Shown: one piece after another, positions 27,818 to 35,535 of the stretch
How positions within the stretch are numbered: the stretch's first letter is position 1
Layout of the letters: each line of letters starts with the position of its first letter
Source: Methylocapsa acidiphila B2
Lineage (GTDB): Bacteria > Pseudomonadota > Alphaproteobacteria > Rhizobiales > Beijerinckiaceae
Length of the DNA: 64,000 bases
Reading direction: 5' to 3'
Assembly: GCF_000427445.1 (NCBI RefSeq)
Contig: NZ_KE386496.1
Location: 3,388,004-3,452,003 of the forward strand
Made by a program: the position numbers and the translations under genes
Notes under the pieces: generated by a model
Told to the model about the DNA's origin: nothing
The model's input: the letters and a program-made list of their open reading frames with translations, nothing else
Databases searched by the model: none

Positions 27818-28372
27818 CTATCGAAAGCGCGCGAAAACGATCTGCGTGTCGCCATAGCTCCGCGCGTCGATCAAGTTGAAGCCTTCGGGCAAGGCGATCT
27901 CCGCCTGCGCGGTCTCTTCAATGACCAGCAGCGCGCCCTCGGCGAGCCAGCCGCCGTCTCGTAAACCCGCCAGCGTCGGAGCTGCGAGCCCCTTTCCATA
28001 GGGCGGATCGAGAAAGGCGAGATTGAAGCGATCCTGCGCCGCAGCCGTCCCGAGCTTTCGCGCGTCTCGGCGTAGGATATGGACGGCGTCACCGAGGCGG
28101 AGCGTTTCGACATTGGCGCGGATCAGCGCGCAGGCCTCGGCGCCTTGCTCCACGAAACAAGCGAAGCGCGCGCCGCGCGACAGGGCCTCGAGCCCCAGAG
28201 CGCCCGTGCCCGCATAGACATCGAGAACGCGCGCGTCTTCGACCGGGTCGCCATAAGAATGCGCGAGAATATTGAACAGCGTTTCCCGCAAGCGATCCGA
28301 GGTCGGCCGGATCGCCTGCGAGGCGGGGCCCTTCAAGCTGCGCCCTTTCAAGCGGCCGCCGATGATGCGCAT
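27818..28372 (-). CDS. rsmD: 16S rRNA (guanine966-N2)-methyltransferase
   Basis: RsmD methylates G966 of 16S rRNA during 30S assembly. Features are the start MRIIGGRLKGRSL, RPTSDRLRETLFNIL, the SAM-binding DVYAGTGALGLEALSRGA and the catalytic LAFLDPPYGKG. The length of 184 residues is normal. It follows the pseudouridine synthase gene after six bases on the same strand, so two rRNA modification genes are co-transcribed. Confidence 0.95.
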   Translation of the reverse strand: MRIIGGRLKGRSLKGPASQAIRPTSDRLRETLFNILAHSYGDPVEDARVLDVYAGTGALGLEALSRGARFACFVEQGAEACALIRANVETLRLGDAVHILRRDARKLGTAAAQDRFNLAFLDPPYGKGLAAPTLAGLRDGGWLAEGALLVIEETAQAEIALPEGFNLIDARSYGDTQIVFARFR

Positions 28373-28378
28373 GATAAA

Positions 28379-30496
28379 TTAGCGCTTGCCTTGCGGGCGT
28401 CCTTTGCCTGAACCGCCGCCTTGCCTCGGTCCGCTTCGCCCGCCGGGCTTTCCAGCGGACTTGCCGCCGGGCTTATTGCCTGGGTGGGGTCTTCCGCCGA
28501 TTTTGGCGTCGCCAGACCGCGCGGGCCGGCCGTCTTTGGCTTTGTTGGCAGGCCGCGATGAGCGCGGGCGTTCGGCGAAGCGTTTCGAATCGACCTTGCC
28601 TCCGCCTTGCGCACTCGTCTTTTCAGAAAAGCTCCGCCTTTTGTCTTGCGCTCCCTCGGTCGATGAGGACCGCTTGTGCGTCGGGCCGGCCGCCTTGGCG
28701 CCGCCTTCGGCTGGGCCTTTTGGCTTCGCCGCGCGGGCGGAGCCCTTGAAACGTTCGGCTCTCGGCTCGCGCGCGCCAGGGGCCGCGGCCTTGTCCGAAC
28801 GGGTCCGCCGCTCGCCCCGCGGCCCCTCGGCGCTGCCTTCGGCTGCGCCTTTCGACCTCGCCGCGCGGGCGGAGCCCTCGAAACGTTCGGCTTTCGGCGC
28901 GCGCCCGCCAGGGGCCGCGGACTTGTCCCAACGAGTCCGGCGCTCCCCGCGCGACCCTTCCACCCCGGCGGCGGACGCCGGCCGTGCGGAAGAGGCGGGG
29001 CGGCGCGCAGGCCGCAGGGCCTCCTCGCGGCTCTTGCGCTCGGCCTCGAAACGGCGCGCGTTGCGCGTGGCCGGCAGTCCGAGCGCGGCCTGCTTGGTCC
29101 GCTCGGGCGCGGCGGGCACGAGGCGCTCAATTTGAATTGTCCTACCGCTGCGGTCCTCCGTTTCCCGGCGTTCGACCCGTTTGCGCGCGCCGCTCAACCT
29201 CATATCTTCGGCGCGCAGCGTCGAGACATGTTTGCGCGGCCCCGGCCGCGGCTTGCCTCGCGTCTCGGGGGCGGGCGCCTGCTCGCGCGCGCCGATGTCG
29301 CGTGGTTTCCCCTCGCGCGGGCTCCGCTGCGCGCCGCGCCCGCGATCCGCCCCACTCGCCTGCGGCCGCTCCCGGCGGGGGCCTTCGATTCGTTCCGGCG
29401 CGGCGATGGGTTCTTCGGCAGGGCTCGAAAAATCCACGCGCGCGGCTTTGGCGAGGCTGGGGCCGAGCTGATCGCGCAGGACGCGCATGCGCACCTCCTC
29501 GACCGCGCCCTCGGCCAATTCGCCGAGTTGGAACGGCCCGAAGGAGAGCCGGATGAGCCGGTTCACCACAAGGCCCAAATGCTCGAGCACGCGCTTGATC
29601 TCGCGATTTTTGCCTTCGCGCAGCCCCAGCGTCAGCCAGCTGTTCGCGCCTTGCTCGCGATCGAGCTTGGCCTCGATCCCCGCGTAATTCACGCCGTCGA
29701 CGCTCACGCCCTCGCGCAGCCGATCGAGAATGGCTTGGTCGGTTTCGCCCTTAGCCCGCACGCGATAGCGCCGGACCCAGCCCGTCTCCGGCAGTTCGAG
29801 GACGCGCGCGAGCCCGCCGTCATTGGTCAGGAGCAAGAGCCCTTCCGTGTTGATGTCGAGGCGGCCGACGCTGACGACGCGCGGACCTTCCGGCCAATGC
29901 TCGCGCAAATAGTCGAAGACGGTCGAGCGGCCTTCGGGGTCGCGCTCCGTGCTCACAAGGCCGCGAGGCTTGTGGAATAAGAAAAGCCGCGTGCGGGCGC
30001 GCTGCGCGAGCGGCGCGTCATCCACCATGATCTTGTCGTCGGGGCCGACATTGACTGCGGGGTCCGTCACCAACGCGCCATTCAAGGCGACGCGGCCCGA
30101 CTCGATCCAGCTTTCCGCCGTGCGTCGCGAGCAAAGCCCGGCCCGAGCCATGACCTTGGCGATGCGCTGCGCGCCGTCGCTTTCGGCCGCCTCGAAAGGG
30201 GGAGCCGCGGCTTTCGTCTTGCCGCCGGTGCGCCGCTCCAATTGATCGAGATCTCGCGGCTTCCGCGTCGGCTTTACGCCCTCGCCCGCGGCGTGTTTCT
30301 TGGTCGCGGCGTATTTCTCGAGCGTGGAACGAGGTTTCGCTGCGAATTTGGCTCCGGGCTTCTTCGTGGAGCCGGCGCCGCGAGAGGCGGCTTCCTTGCG
30401 CGGCGGTTGTGAGCCTTTTGTTCGCGCATCCGAGCGCTGTTGCGGGCGGCCCGCTGGCCGGGGCGGACGATGGTCTTTAGTTGGGCGATCGCGCAT
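28379..30496 (-). CDS. Rlu/Rsu-type rRNA pseudouridine synthase with long disordered tails
   Basis: The catalytic core spans roughly residues 108-345: an S4 RNA-binding domain (AKVMARAGLCSRRTAESWIESGRVALNG) and the RsuA/RluB-type synthase domain with the catalytic aspartate in GRLDINTEGLLLLTND and QGANSWLTLGLREGKNREIKRV. This fits RluB (23S U2605), though RluE/RsuA cannot be ruled out. The N-terminal 100 residues and about 350 C-terminal residues are highly charged, rich in Arg, Lys, Ala, Pro and Gly, and surely disordered. They include a 44-residue tandem repeat. Total length of 705 residues is more than twice the usual. It is upstream partner of rsmD. Confidence 0.88.
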   Translation of the reverse strand: MRDRPTKDHRPPRPAGRPQQRSDARTKGSQPPRKEAASRGAGSTKKPGAKFAAKPRSTLEKYAATKKHAAGEGVKPTRKPRDLDQLERRTGGKTKAAAPPFEAAESDGAQRIAKVMARAGLCSRRTAESWIESGRVALNGALVTDPAVNVGPDDKIMVDDAPLAQRARTRLFLFHKPRGLVSTERDPEGRSTVFDYLREHWPEGPRVVSVGRLDINTEGLLLLTNDGGLARVLELPETGWVRRYRVRAKGETDQAILDRLREGVSVDGVNYAGIEAKLDREQGANSWLTLGLREGKNREIKRVLEHLGLVVNRLIRLSFGPFQLGELAEGAVEEVRMRVLRDQLGPSLAKAARVDFSSPAEEPIAAPERIEGPRRERPQASGADRGRGAQRSPREGKPRDIGAREQAPAPETRGKPRPGPRKHVSTLRAEDMRLSGARKRVERRETEDRSGRTIQIERLVPAAPERTKQAALGLPATRNARRFEAERKSREEALRPARRPASSARPASAAGVEGSRGERRTRWDKSAAPGGRAPKAERFEGSARAARSKGAAEGSAEGPRGERRTRSDKAAAPGAREPRAERFKGSARAAKPKGPAEGGAKAAGPTHKRSSSTEGAQDKRRSFSEKTSAQGGGKVDSKRFAERPRSSRPANKAKDGRPARSGDAKIGGRPHPGNKPGGKSAGKPGGRSGPRQGGGSGKGRPQGKR
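28700..28963 (-). repeat. 132-bp in-frame tandem repeat in the pseudouridine synthase tail
   Basis: Two adjacent copies with a 132-bp period (for example GCCGCGCGGGCGG at 28728 and 28860) encode 44-residue units containing RGERRTR, AERF and GSARAA. The copies have diverged by scattered substitutions but keep the frame. Confidence 0.75.
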
Positions 30497-30585
30497 GAAT
30501 GCTGATAACAGAGTTCGCGCCCAAAGGGGAATCCTGGCGTCGGTCGCAAGCCCATCGATTTGACGCGCTCGAGGCCATTCGCTCT

Positions 30586-31059
30586 ATGCTTCATTCGGAT
30601 AGCGCCAATCCCAAGATTCACGTCGATCCGATGTCCTGCGCCTTCGCTGAAGCGCGTGCCGCCGGCGTCCGCGGCGAGGTCCCGATCGGCGCGGCGATCG
30701 CGCGCGACGGCGTGGTTTTGGCGCGCGCTGGAAACCGCACCCTGGAGGACAGCGATCCGACGGCCCATGCCGAGATCTTGGCGATTCGCGCGGCGTGCCG
30801 CGCGCTCGGCAGCGAAAGATTGGTCGGCTGTGATCTCTACGTGACGCTTGAGCCTTGCGCCATGTGCGCCGGGGCCATTTCCTTCGCCCGCATAAGGCGG
30901 CTTTATTGGGCTGCGCCTGATCCGAAAGGCGGCGGCGTCGAGCATGGTCCGCGCTTTTTCGCGCAGCCGACCTGCCATCACGCGCCGGAGCTCTATGGCG
31001 GCATTCGCGAGAGCGAAGCTGCCGAGATGTTGCGCCGCTTTTTCGCCGCGCGGAGATGA
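30586..31059 (+). CDS. tadA: tRNA adenosine(34) deaminase
   Basis: TadA converts A34 to inosine in the anticodon of tRNA-Arg(ACG). The zinc and catalytic motifs are DPTAHAEILAIRAA (HAE) and EPCAMCAGAISFARI (PCxxC). The conserved N-terminal FAEARAAGVRGEVPIGAAI is present. I use the ATG at 30586; an ATG at 30631 would give the more usual short N-terminus and one at 30499 a longer one, close to the divergent pseudouridine synthase start. The length of 157 residues fits the family. Confidence 0.93.
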   Translation: MLHSDSANPKIHVDPMSCAFAEARAAGVRGEVPIGAAIARDGVVLARAGNRTLEDSDPTAHAEILAIRAACRALGSERLVGCDLYVTLEPCAMCAGAISFARIRRLYWAAPDPKGGGVEHGPRFFAQPTCHHAPELYGGIRESEAAEMLRRFFAARR

Positions 31060-31079
31060 GGCGAAGGCTGCGACGATCC

Positions 31080-31451
31080 TCAAGGCGTCGACGGAAGATC
31101 TTTCTCGACGACGAAATCGACGAGCTTCGCCGCGCCGCCATGGTTCTCGAAACGGTAAGGCGCGCCGGACAGAATCGTGACGCTCATGCCGGGCTTCAGC
31201 GCCAAAGCCGGCCGGCCCTCGATCTCGAGGGTAAGGTCGCCTTCGAGCACATAAAGCAATTGGGCGCCCGGATGGGCGAAGGTCGGGACGCTGGACCGAG
31301 CCTCGATCGTGACCAGATCCAAGAAGCTGATCTTATCGGGCGGAAGTTCGAGCCTCTGCAATTCCTTGCGCTGCAAAGGCTCCTGTTGGGCTTGACTCGG
31401 GCCGAGCAGGGTCGCGACCGCCAAACACGAAGCCATAAGTTGCTTTTGCAA
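31080..31451 (-). CDS. exported cupin-domain protein
   Basis: A 123-residue protein with a single cupin barrel: VPTFAHPGAQLLYVLEGDLTLEIEG is the first conserved motif and MSVTILSGAPYRFENHGGAAKLVDFVV covers the second. The N-terminal MQKQLMASCLAVATLLGPSQA is a short signal peptide. I chose the TTG at 31451 because GGAG lies eight bases upstream and because it supplies the lysine expected before the hydrophobic core; an ATG at 31436 and a longer frame to 31565 are alternatives. Only some of the usual metal-binding histidines are seen. The substrate or sensor role is unknown. It is convergent with tadA. Confidence 0.75.
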   Translation of the reverse strand: MQKQLMASCLAVATLLGPSQAQQEPLQRKELQRLELPPDKISFLDLVTIEARSSVPTFAHPGAQLLYVLEGDLTLEIEGRPALALKPGMSVTILSGAPYRFENHGGAAKLVDFVVEKDLPSTP

Positions 31452-31569
31452 GGTCTTTACTCCGATGAAAGCGACCGAAATTCGTTCTGCGCCATTATGC
31501 TTGAGCGCGGCGCGGCCGAGGCCGCGACTTGACAGCCGAAGGGGCGAACTCATACACGTTTGCAACCCT

Positions 31570-31619
31570 GAAGCATGTTCCGAATTGCTGACTTCCTTAT
31601 TTCGATCAGGACATGCTCC
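31570..31619. repeat. degenerate MITE-like repeat arm, copy 3
   Basis: GAAGCATGTTCCGAA (31570-31584) and TTTCGATCAGGACATGCTCC face each other as in the right half of the repeat at 23879-23995. The tip has diverged and the left half is missing. Confidence 0.45.
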
Positions 31620-31646
31620 TCGTCATTAGAAGATGCGCGCTTGCGT

Positions 31647-31663
31647 TCAGACAGTGTGTCTGA
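31647..31663. promoter_or_regulatory. palindrome upstream of ispH
   Basis: TCAGACA-GTG-TGTCTGA is a perfect 7+7 bp inverted repeat 28 bp before the ispH start. It could bind a dimeric regulator or form a small RNA stem near the ribosome site. The regulator is not identifiable. Confidence 0.35.
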
Positions 31664-31690
31664 TCGGCAGCGCTTCGGGCGAAGCGTCAT

Positions 31691-32647
31691 ATGACCGATA
31701 AACCGAAGCTCCGTGTCCTCCTATGCGCGCCGCGTGGATTTTGCGCCGGCGTTGTGCGCGCCATCGATGCGGTGGAGGAGGCGCTTCGGATCCATGGCGC
31801 GCCCGTCTATGTCCGCCATGAGATCGTCCACAATAAATATGTCGTCGAGGGCCTTCGGGCCAAAGGCGCGATCTTTGTCGAGGAACTGGACGAAGTGCCC
31901 GATACGTCCAAGCCGGTAATTTTTTCGGCCCACGGCGTTCCGAAGGCGATTCCGGAGGAGGCCGTGGCGCGAAATATTTTTGCGATCGACGCCACCTGTC
32001 CGCTCGTGACCAAAGTCCATCGCGAAGCCGAGCTCCATTTCCGTCAGGGCCGCCAAGTCATCCTCGTCGGCCACGCCGGCCATCCCGAAGTCGTGGGTAC
32101 GATAGGGCAATTGCCGCCGGGTTCGATCATCCTGGTCCAGACAGTCGAAGACATCGAGAATCTGCAGCCGAAGGACGAGGAAAACCTCGCTTATGTCACT
32201 CAGACGACGCTGTCGATCGACGACACGCGTAGCATGGTCGATGCGTTGCTGCGGCGGTTTCCCCGCATGATCGGTCCGCATCGCGAGGACATTTGCTACG
32301 CGACGACAAATCGACAGGAAGCGGTGAAGCATATCGCGCCCGTCGTCGACGCGCTTCTGGTCGTCGGCTCCTCCAACTCCTCCAATTCACAGCGGTTGAA
32401 GGAAGTCGCCGAACGATCCGGATGCAAGCTCGCGCGGCTGGTTCTGCGCGCCGAGGACGTCGACTGGGATTTATTCTCCGGGATCACCTCGCTCGGAATC
32501 ACCGCTGGCGCGTCGGCGCCGGAGATTTTGGTCGAGGAAATCATGGACGCCTTCGCGGAGCGGTTCGAGCTCCATGTCGAGACGGTCTCAACGGCCGACG
32601 AGGCGGTGTTCTTTCCCTTGCCGCGCGAATTGCGGCAGGCTGTTTAG
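31691..32647 (+). CDS. ispH: 4-hydroxy-3-methylbut-2-enyl diphosphate reductase
   Basis: IspH carries out the last step of the MEP pathway, giving IPP and DMAPP, with a 4Fe-4S cluster. The three cluster cysteines lie in [28 protein letters not shown] and [20 protein letters not shown] region; the last conserved block is ITAGASAPE. The HEIVHN and FSAHGVP motifs bind substrate diphosphate. The length of 318 residues is normal. miaA follows after about 70 bp on the same strand and is probably co-transcribed. Confidence 0.96.
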   Translation: MTDKPKLRVLLCAPRGFCAGVVRAIDAVEEALRIHGAPVYVRHEIVHNKYVVEGLRAKGAIFVEELDEVPDTSKPVIFSAHGVPKAIPEEAVARNIFAIDATCPLVTKVHREAELHFRQGRQVILVGHAGHPEVVGTIGQLPPGSIILVQTVEDIENLQPKDEENLAYVTQTTLSIDDTRSMVDALLRRFPRMIGPHREDICYATTNRQEAVKHIAPVVDALLVVGSSNSSNSQRLKEVAERSGCKLARLVLRAEDVDWDLFSGITSLGITAGASAPEILVEEIMDAFAERFELHVETVSTADEAVFFPLPRELRQAV

Positions 32648-32715
32648 CGCGGCGACCTCCGCATCAGGCCGTCGGCGTAGCGTCGCCGGTTCGGGCAAGA
32701 GAGCTTTCAGGCGCA

Positions 32716-33633
32716 TTGACGAGACCTTCGGCGATCCTTATCGCGGGACCGACGGCGAGCGGCAAGTCCGCCCTGGCGCTTCGCTTCGCGCGCGCCCATG
32801 ACGGCGTCGTGATCAACGCCGACTCGATGCAGGTCTATCGCGATCTCAGGGTGCTGACGGCGCGTCCCAGTGCGCAAGATGAAGCCAAGGCGCCGCATCG
32901 CCTTTTCGGCCATGTCGACGGCGCTATCAATCATTCCGTTGGGCTTTGGCTCGAAGACGCCCGCACTGCGCTCGAGGAGGCCGCGCGCGATGCGCGCCTG
33001 CCGATCTTCGTCGGCGGCACAGGCCTTTATTTGAAGGCTCTGACCCAGGGCCTCTCGGCGATTCCGCCGGTCCCGACGGAGGTCCGCGAGAGTCTTCGCG
33101 CACGGGCCGAGGGTGTCCCGGTCTCAGAGCTTCACGCCGAGCTCTCGCGCCGCGATCCCCTGACTGCGGCGCGGCTTCGGCCGACTGATCCGCAGCGCAT
33201 CTTGCGGGCGCTTGAAGTGTTTGAGGCGACCGGCGAGAGCTTGGCCTCGTTCCAGGCGCAGCGCTCGCCGCCGCTCCTCGATCCGCAAGACGCGCTCGCT
33301 CTGTTCCTCGCCCCCGATCGGCCGTTGTTGACGGAACGGATCGACGCGCGTTTCGACGCCATGCTCGAGTCGGGAGCTTTGGAGGAAGCGAAGGCTCTCG
33401 CCGCGCGCGGCATCGATCCCGCGCTGCCGGTCATGCGCGCGCATGGGACGCCGCATCTCATCGCCTCTCTCCGAGGCGAAATTTCGTTGGACGAGGCGGC
33501 GCGGCGCAGCAAGCTCGACACGCGCCAATACGCCAAGCGGCAATTCACCTTCGCGCGACATCAACTCGGCATGTTTCGCTGGGTCGCGCCCGAAGTGGCG
33601 GAAGCTTTGGCCGCCGCCGAAATCGGTCAATGA
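32716..33633 (+). CDS. miaA: tRNA dimethylallyltransferase
   Basis: MiaA transfers a dimethylallyl group from DMAPP to A37 of tRNAs that read UNN codons. The P-loop is [13 protein letters not shown] at the N-terminus; [23 protein letters not shown] and the C-terminal [12 protein letters not shown] are family blocks. The start is TTG at 32716, which puts the P-loop about ten residues in, as usual; the frame is open far upstream over ispH, but that part is shadow sequence. The neighbour ispH makes its DMAPP substrate. The 3' end overlaps the convergent RMD1-like gene by 7 bp. Confidence 0.93.
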   Translation: MTRPSAILIAGPTASGKSALALRFARAHDGVVINADSMQVYRDLRVLTARPSAQDEAKAPHRLFGHVDGAINHSVGLWLEDARTALEEAARDARLPIFVGGTGLYLKALTQGLSAIPPVPTEVRESLRARAEGVPVSELHAELSRRDPLTAARLRPTDPQRILRALEVFEATGESLASFQAQRSPPLLDPQDALALFLAPDRPLLTERIDARFDAMLESGALEEAKALAARGIDPALPVMRAHGTPHLIASLRGEISLDEAARRSKLDTRQYAKRQFTFARHQLGMFRWVAPEVAEALAAAEIGQ

Positions 33634-34448
33634 TGCCAATAGACGATCTGGCCGATGGTCAAAAGAATCTCGGTGATGATCAGAACCACGACCGTCGCCT
33701 CGAGCCGCGTCGCGCGGTCGGCGTCGATCATGTCGGTGAGGGCGCGGGCGGTCTCGACGATCGTGGCGAGCTTATGCTTTAGGGTCTCGGCGCGCTCCCG
33801 CAACTCATATTCATCTTCGAGGCGGGCGTAGAGTCGCTCGAGATCGGGCCGGTCCCAGAGCACGTCGGGCTTTTCCTCCACCGCGACGCGGCCGGAGACG
33901 CGATGCTGGACGAGCAGCGTCTGGCCGATCAGTTTCAGCATGGAGCGCCGCTTCCAGGGCGGGCGGCCGTTGCGCGCGAGATCGGCCGCGAACGGCTCTA
34001 TAATGTCGAAGACGAAATTGACCTCGCGCTCGTCGCGGCCGAGCGAGACCGTCTTGGCCAGCGCGTCCGCGATCACGAGGAGGCGCTGCGGGGACAGGTC
34101 CTTCATGGTGATGACCCCGCCGGGAGGGATCTTGTCGTCATGGTCCGGCGAGATCTCGAGGATAGCGGTCTCATCGTCCACATGCTCATGCGGTCCGGAA
34201 ACCCTGGCCTTGATTTGATTGAGGACCTCGTCCTCTTCGAGCGGGGACAGGCCGACCATGACCGCGACGCCGTAGCGATAAAGCGCGACGAAACCATTGG
34301 CGCCGACCTGGAACGCGAGTGGCGTCGCCGAAATCATGTCGGATCGCTCGAGTCCGGCGGCGTCGATGCGGTCGCCGAGCATGAGCGCCCGCGCCCGGAG
34401 GCGCATGGGGCTCTGGGGCGCGTGCAAGGCGGGTTGGGTGGTGGTCAT
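33627..34448 (-). CDS. RMD1/YagE-like (DUF155) membrane protein
   Basis: A 273-residue member of the DUF155 family, whose eukaryotic relatives (Rmd1, Sif2/3) are mitochondrial. The conserved DUF155 region includes [28 protein letters not shown] and [27 protein letters not shown]. Near the C-terminus is a charged helix ([22 protein letters not shown]) and a single membrane helix (about residues 250-269) ending in YWHH. Function in bacteria is not settled. The HAD hydrolase gene lies 80 bp upstream on the same strand. Confidence 0.85.
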   Translation of the reverse strand: MTTTQPALHAPQSPMRLRARALMLGDRIDAAGLERSDMISATPLAFQVGANGFVALYRYGVAVMVGLSPLEEDEVLNQIKARVSGPHEHVDDETAILEISPDHDDKIPPGGVITMKDLSPQRLLVIADALAKTVSLGRDEREVNFVFDIIEPFAADLARNGRPPWKRRSMLKLIGQTLLVQHRVSGRVAVEEKPDVLWDRPDLERLYARLEDEYELRERAETLKHKLATIVETARALTDMIDADRATRLEATVVVLIITEILLTIGQIVYWHH

Positions 34449-34528
34449 TTCCTATCCCTAGAGCAGATCGGCGCGAGGCGGAAGCGCGAACGATGTGGCC
34501 GGCTTCGGCCGAGCGCCCCCGGCCAAAG

Positions 34529-35245
34529 CTAAGCCCCGAGAAGATCCGCGAGATCGAGCAGGTTCGCCGCGGCGAAATCGACCGGATGGCTCGGCGCCGA
34601 CTCGCCGGCGCCGCCGGACCCATGCTCGTCGGGCCGGGCGATATGGGCGGTGCGTAGGCCGCAGGTGGCGGCCGCGGCGAGGTCGGAGCTATGCGCCGCG
34701 ACCATCATGCAGGCCTCGGGCGGAAGATCGAAGGCTTCGGCCGCGGCCAGATAAACACGCGGCTTAGGCTTGTAATCGCCGGCGAGCTCGGCGCCGAGGA
34801 TCGCGTCAAAAAGAAATCCATTGCGGCGCGAAAGATCGACGAGAAGCGAGATATTGCCATTCGACACAGGCGCGCAAAGAAAATTGGCGTGAAGCCGCTC
34901 TAGTCCCGCGGTCGCGTCAGGCCAGGCGTCGAGCCTATGCCAGGCGAGATTGAGATCGAGCAGGACAGGCTCGGGAAGACCCGCAAGGCCAAAACGCGGA
35001 AGGATGCGGTCGAGATTGCGCCGATGGATGATGTCGAGACGGGAAAATGGAATGCGGCCGGAGCGAACCTCTTCCATGCCGACCTGATATTCGCCGCGCC
35101 AGGCGTCGGCGAAGGCCGGCCAATCGAGATTGAAGCCGAGCGGCGCGAGCGTCGCCTCGGCCTGTCCGGCGACGCCGCGGCGCCAGTCGACCAAAGTGCC
35201 GAAGACGTCGAAGAACAAGGCTTTCACTTCAGGCGACGCCGCCAA
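34529..35245 (-). CDS. HAD hydrolase, haloacid dehalogenase type II family
   Basis: A 238-residue HAD protein. The nucleophile motif is FFDVFGTLVDW, motif II is APVSNGNISLL, the lysine is in LAGDYKPKPRVY and the acid motif is CMMVAAHSSDLAAAATCGLRTAHI. These match the L-2-haloacid dehalogenase type II subfamily, although many members act on other substrates. I chose TTG at 35245 because AGGAGG lies seven bases upstream; a GTG at 35227 and an ATG at 35311 are alternatives. Its 5' end is near the divergent ilv promoter. Confidence 0.87.
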   Translation of the reverse strand: MAASPEVKALFFDVFGTLVDWRRGVAGQAEATLAPLGFNLDWPAFADAWRGEYQVGMEEVRSGRIPFSRLDIIHRRNLDRILPRFGLAGLPEPVLLDLNLAWHRLDAWPDATAGLERLHANFLCAPVSNGNISLLVDLSRRNGFLFDAILGAELAGDYKPKPRVYLAAAEAFDLPPEACMMVAAHSSDLAAAATCGLRTAHIARPDEHGSGGAGESAPSHPVDFAAANLLDLADLLGA

Positions 35246-35316
35246 GACAAGGCCTCCTAGGAGGGCGCGGACGCTTGCGGCTTTCGCGAGGGGCGCAACG
35301 AGCCGCCGCAACTGTG

Positions 35317-35345
35317 TTGACCGCGCGGATTCCAGCCGGTATAGA
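35317..35345 (+). promoter_or_regulatory. sigma-70 promoter of the ilv operon
   Basis: TTGACC (35317-35322) and TATAGA (35340-35345) with a 17-bp spacer give a near-consensus promoter. It lies ahead of the leader peptide and terminator that precede ilvB. Confidence 0.7.
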
Positions 35346-35373
35346 ACGACAATAGCTTTGTTGGGGCAATATC

Positions 35374-35424
35374 GTGAAAATTTCCCTTCTCGTAAGACGC
35401 GCGCCGGAGACGGGACGGAGATAG
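35374..35424 (+). CDS. ilv leader peptide
   Basis: A 16-codon frame with GTG start, product MKISLLVRRAPETGRR. GGGG lies seven bases upstream as ribosome site. Codons 3 and 5-7 are Ile, Leu, Leu, Val, the end products controlled by the downstream operon, as expected for ribosome-mediated attenuation. The stop codon abuts the antiterminator arm. No protein family is involved; evidence is the context. Confidence 0.6.
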   Translation: MKISLLVRRAPETGRR

Positions 35425-35476
35425 GCTTCGTACTCCCGAAACTGGCGCATATCCGAGGCCCTCAGGGGCCTTTTTT
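35424..35476 (+). terminator. attenuator: terminator with competing antiterminator
   Basis: The terminator stem is GGCCC (35457-35461) with GGGCC (35466-35470), followed by T6. GGCTTCG (35424-35430) can instead pair with CGAGGCC (35454-35460), which ties up the terminator's 5' arm. CGGGA (35411-35415) and TCCCG (35434-35438) form a third stem that would keep GGCTTCG away. This is the classic three-stem arrangement of an attenuator controlled by leader translation. Confidence 0.7.
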
Positions 35477-35535
35477 ATTGCCTGAAGGCGCTTGATTAGC
35501 CGATAGCCAATGGAATCCTCCTAAGGGGCCATGTC

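Noticed and set aside
28676-29980. 434-codon open frame opposite the pseudouridine synthase
   Set aside because: Low-complexity antisense of the disordered tail; no motif.
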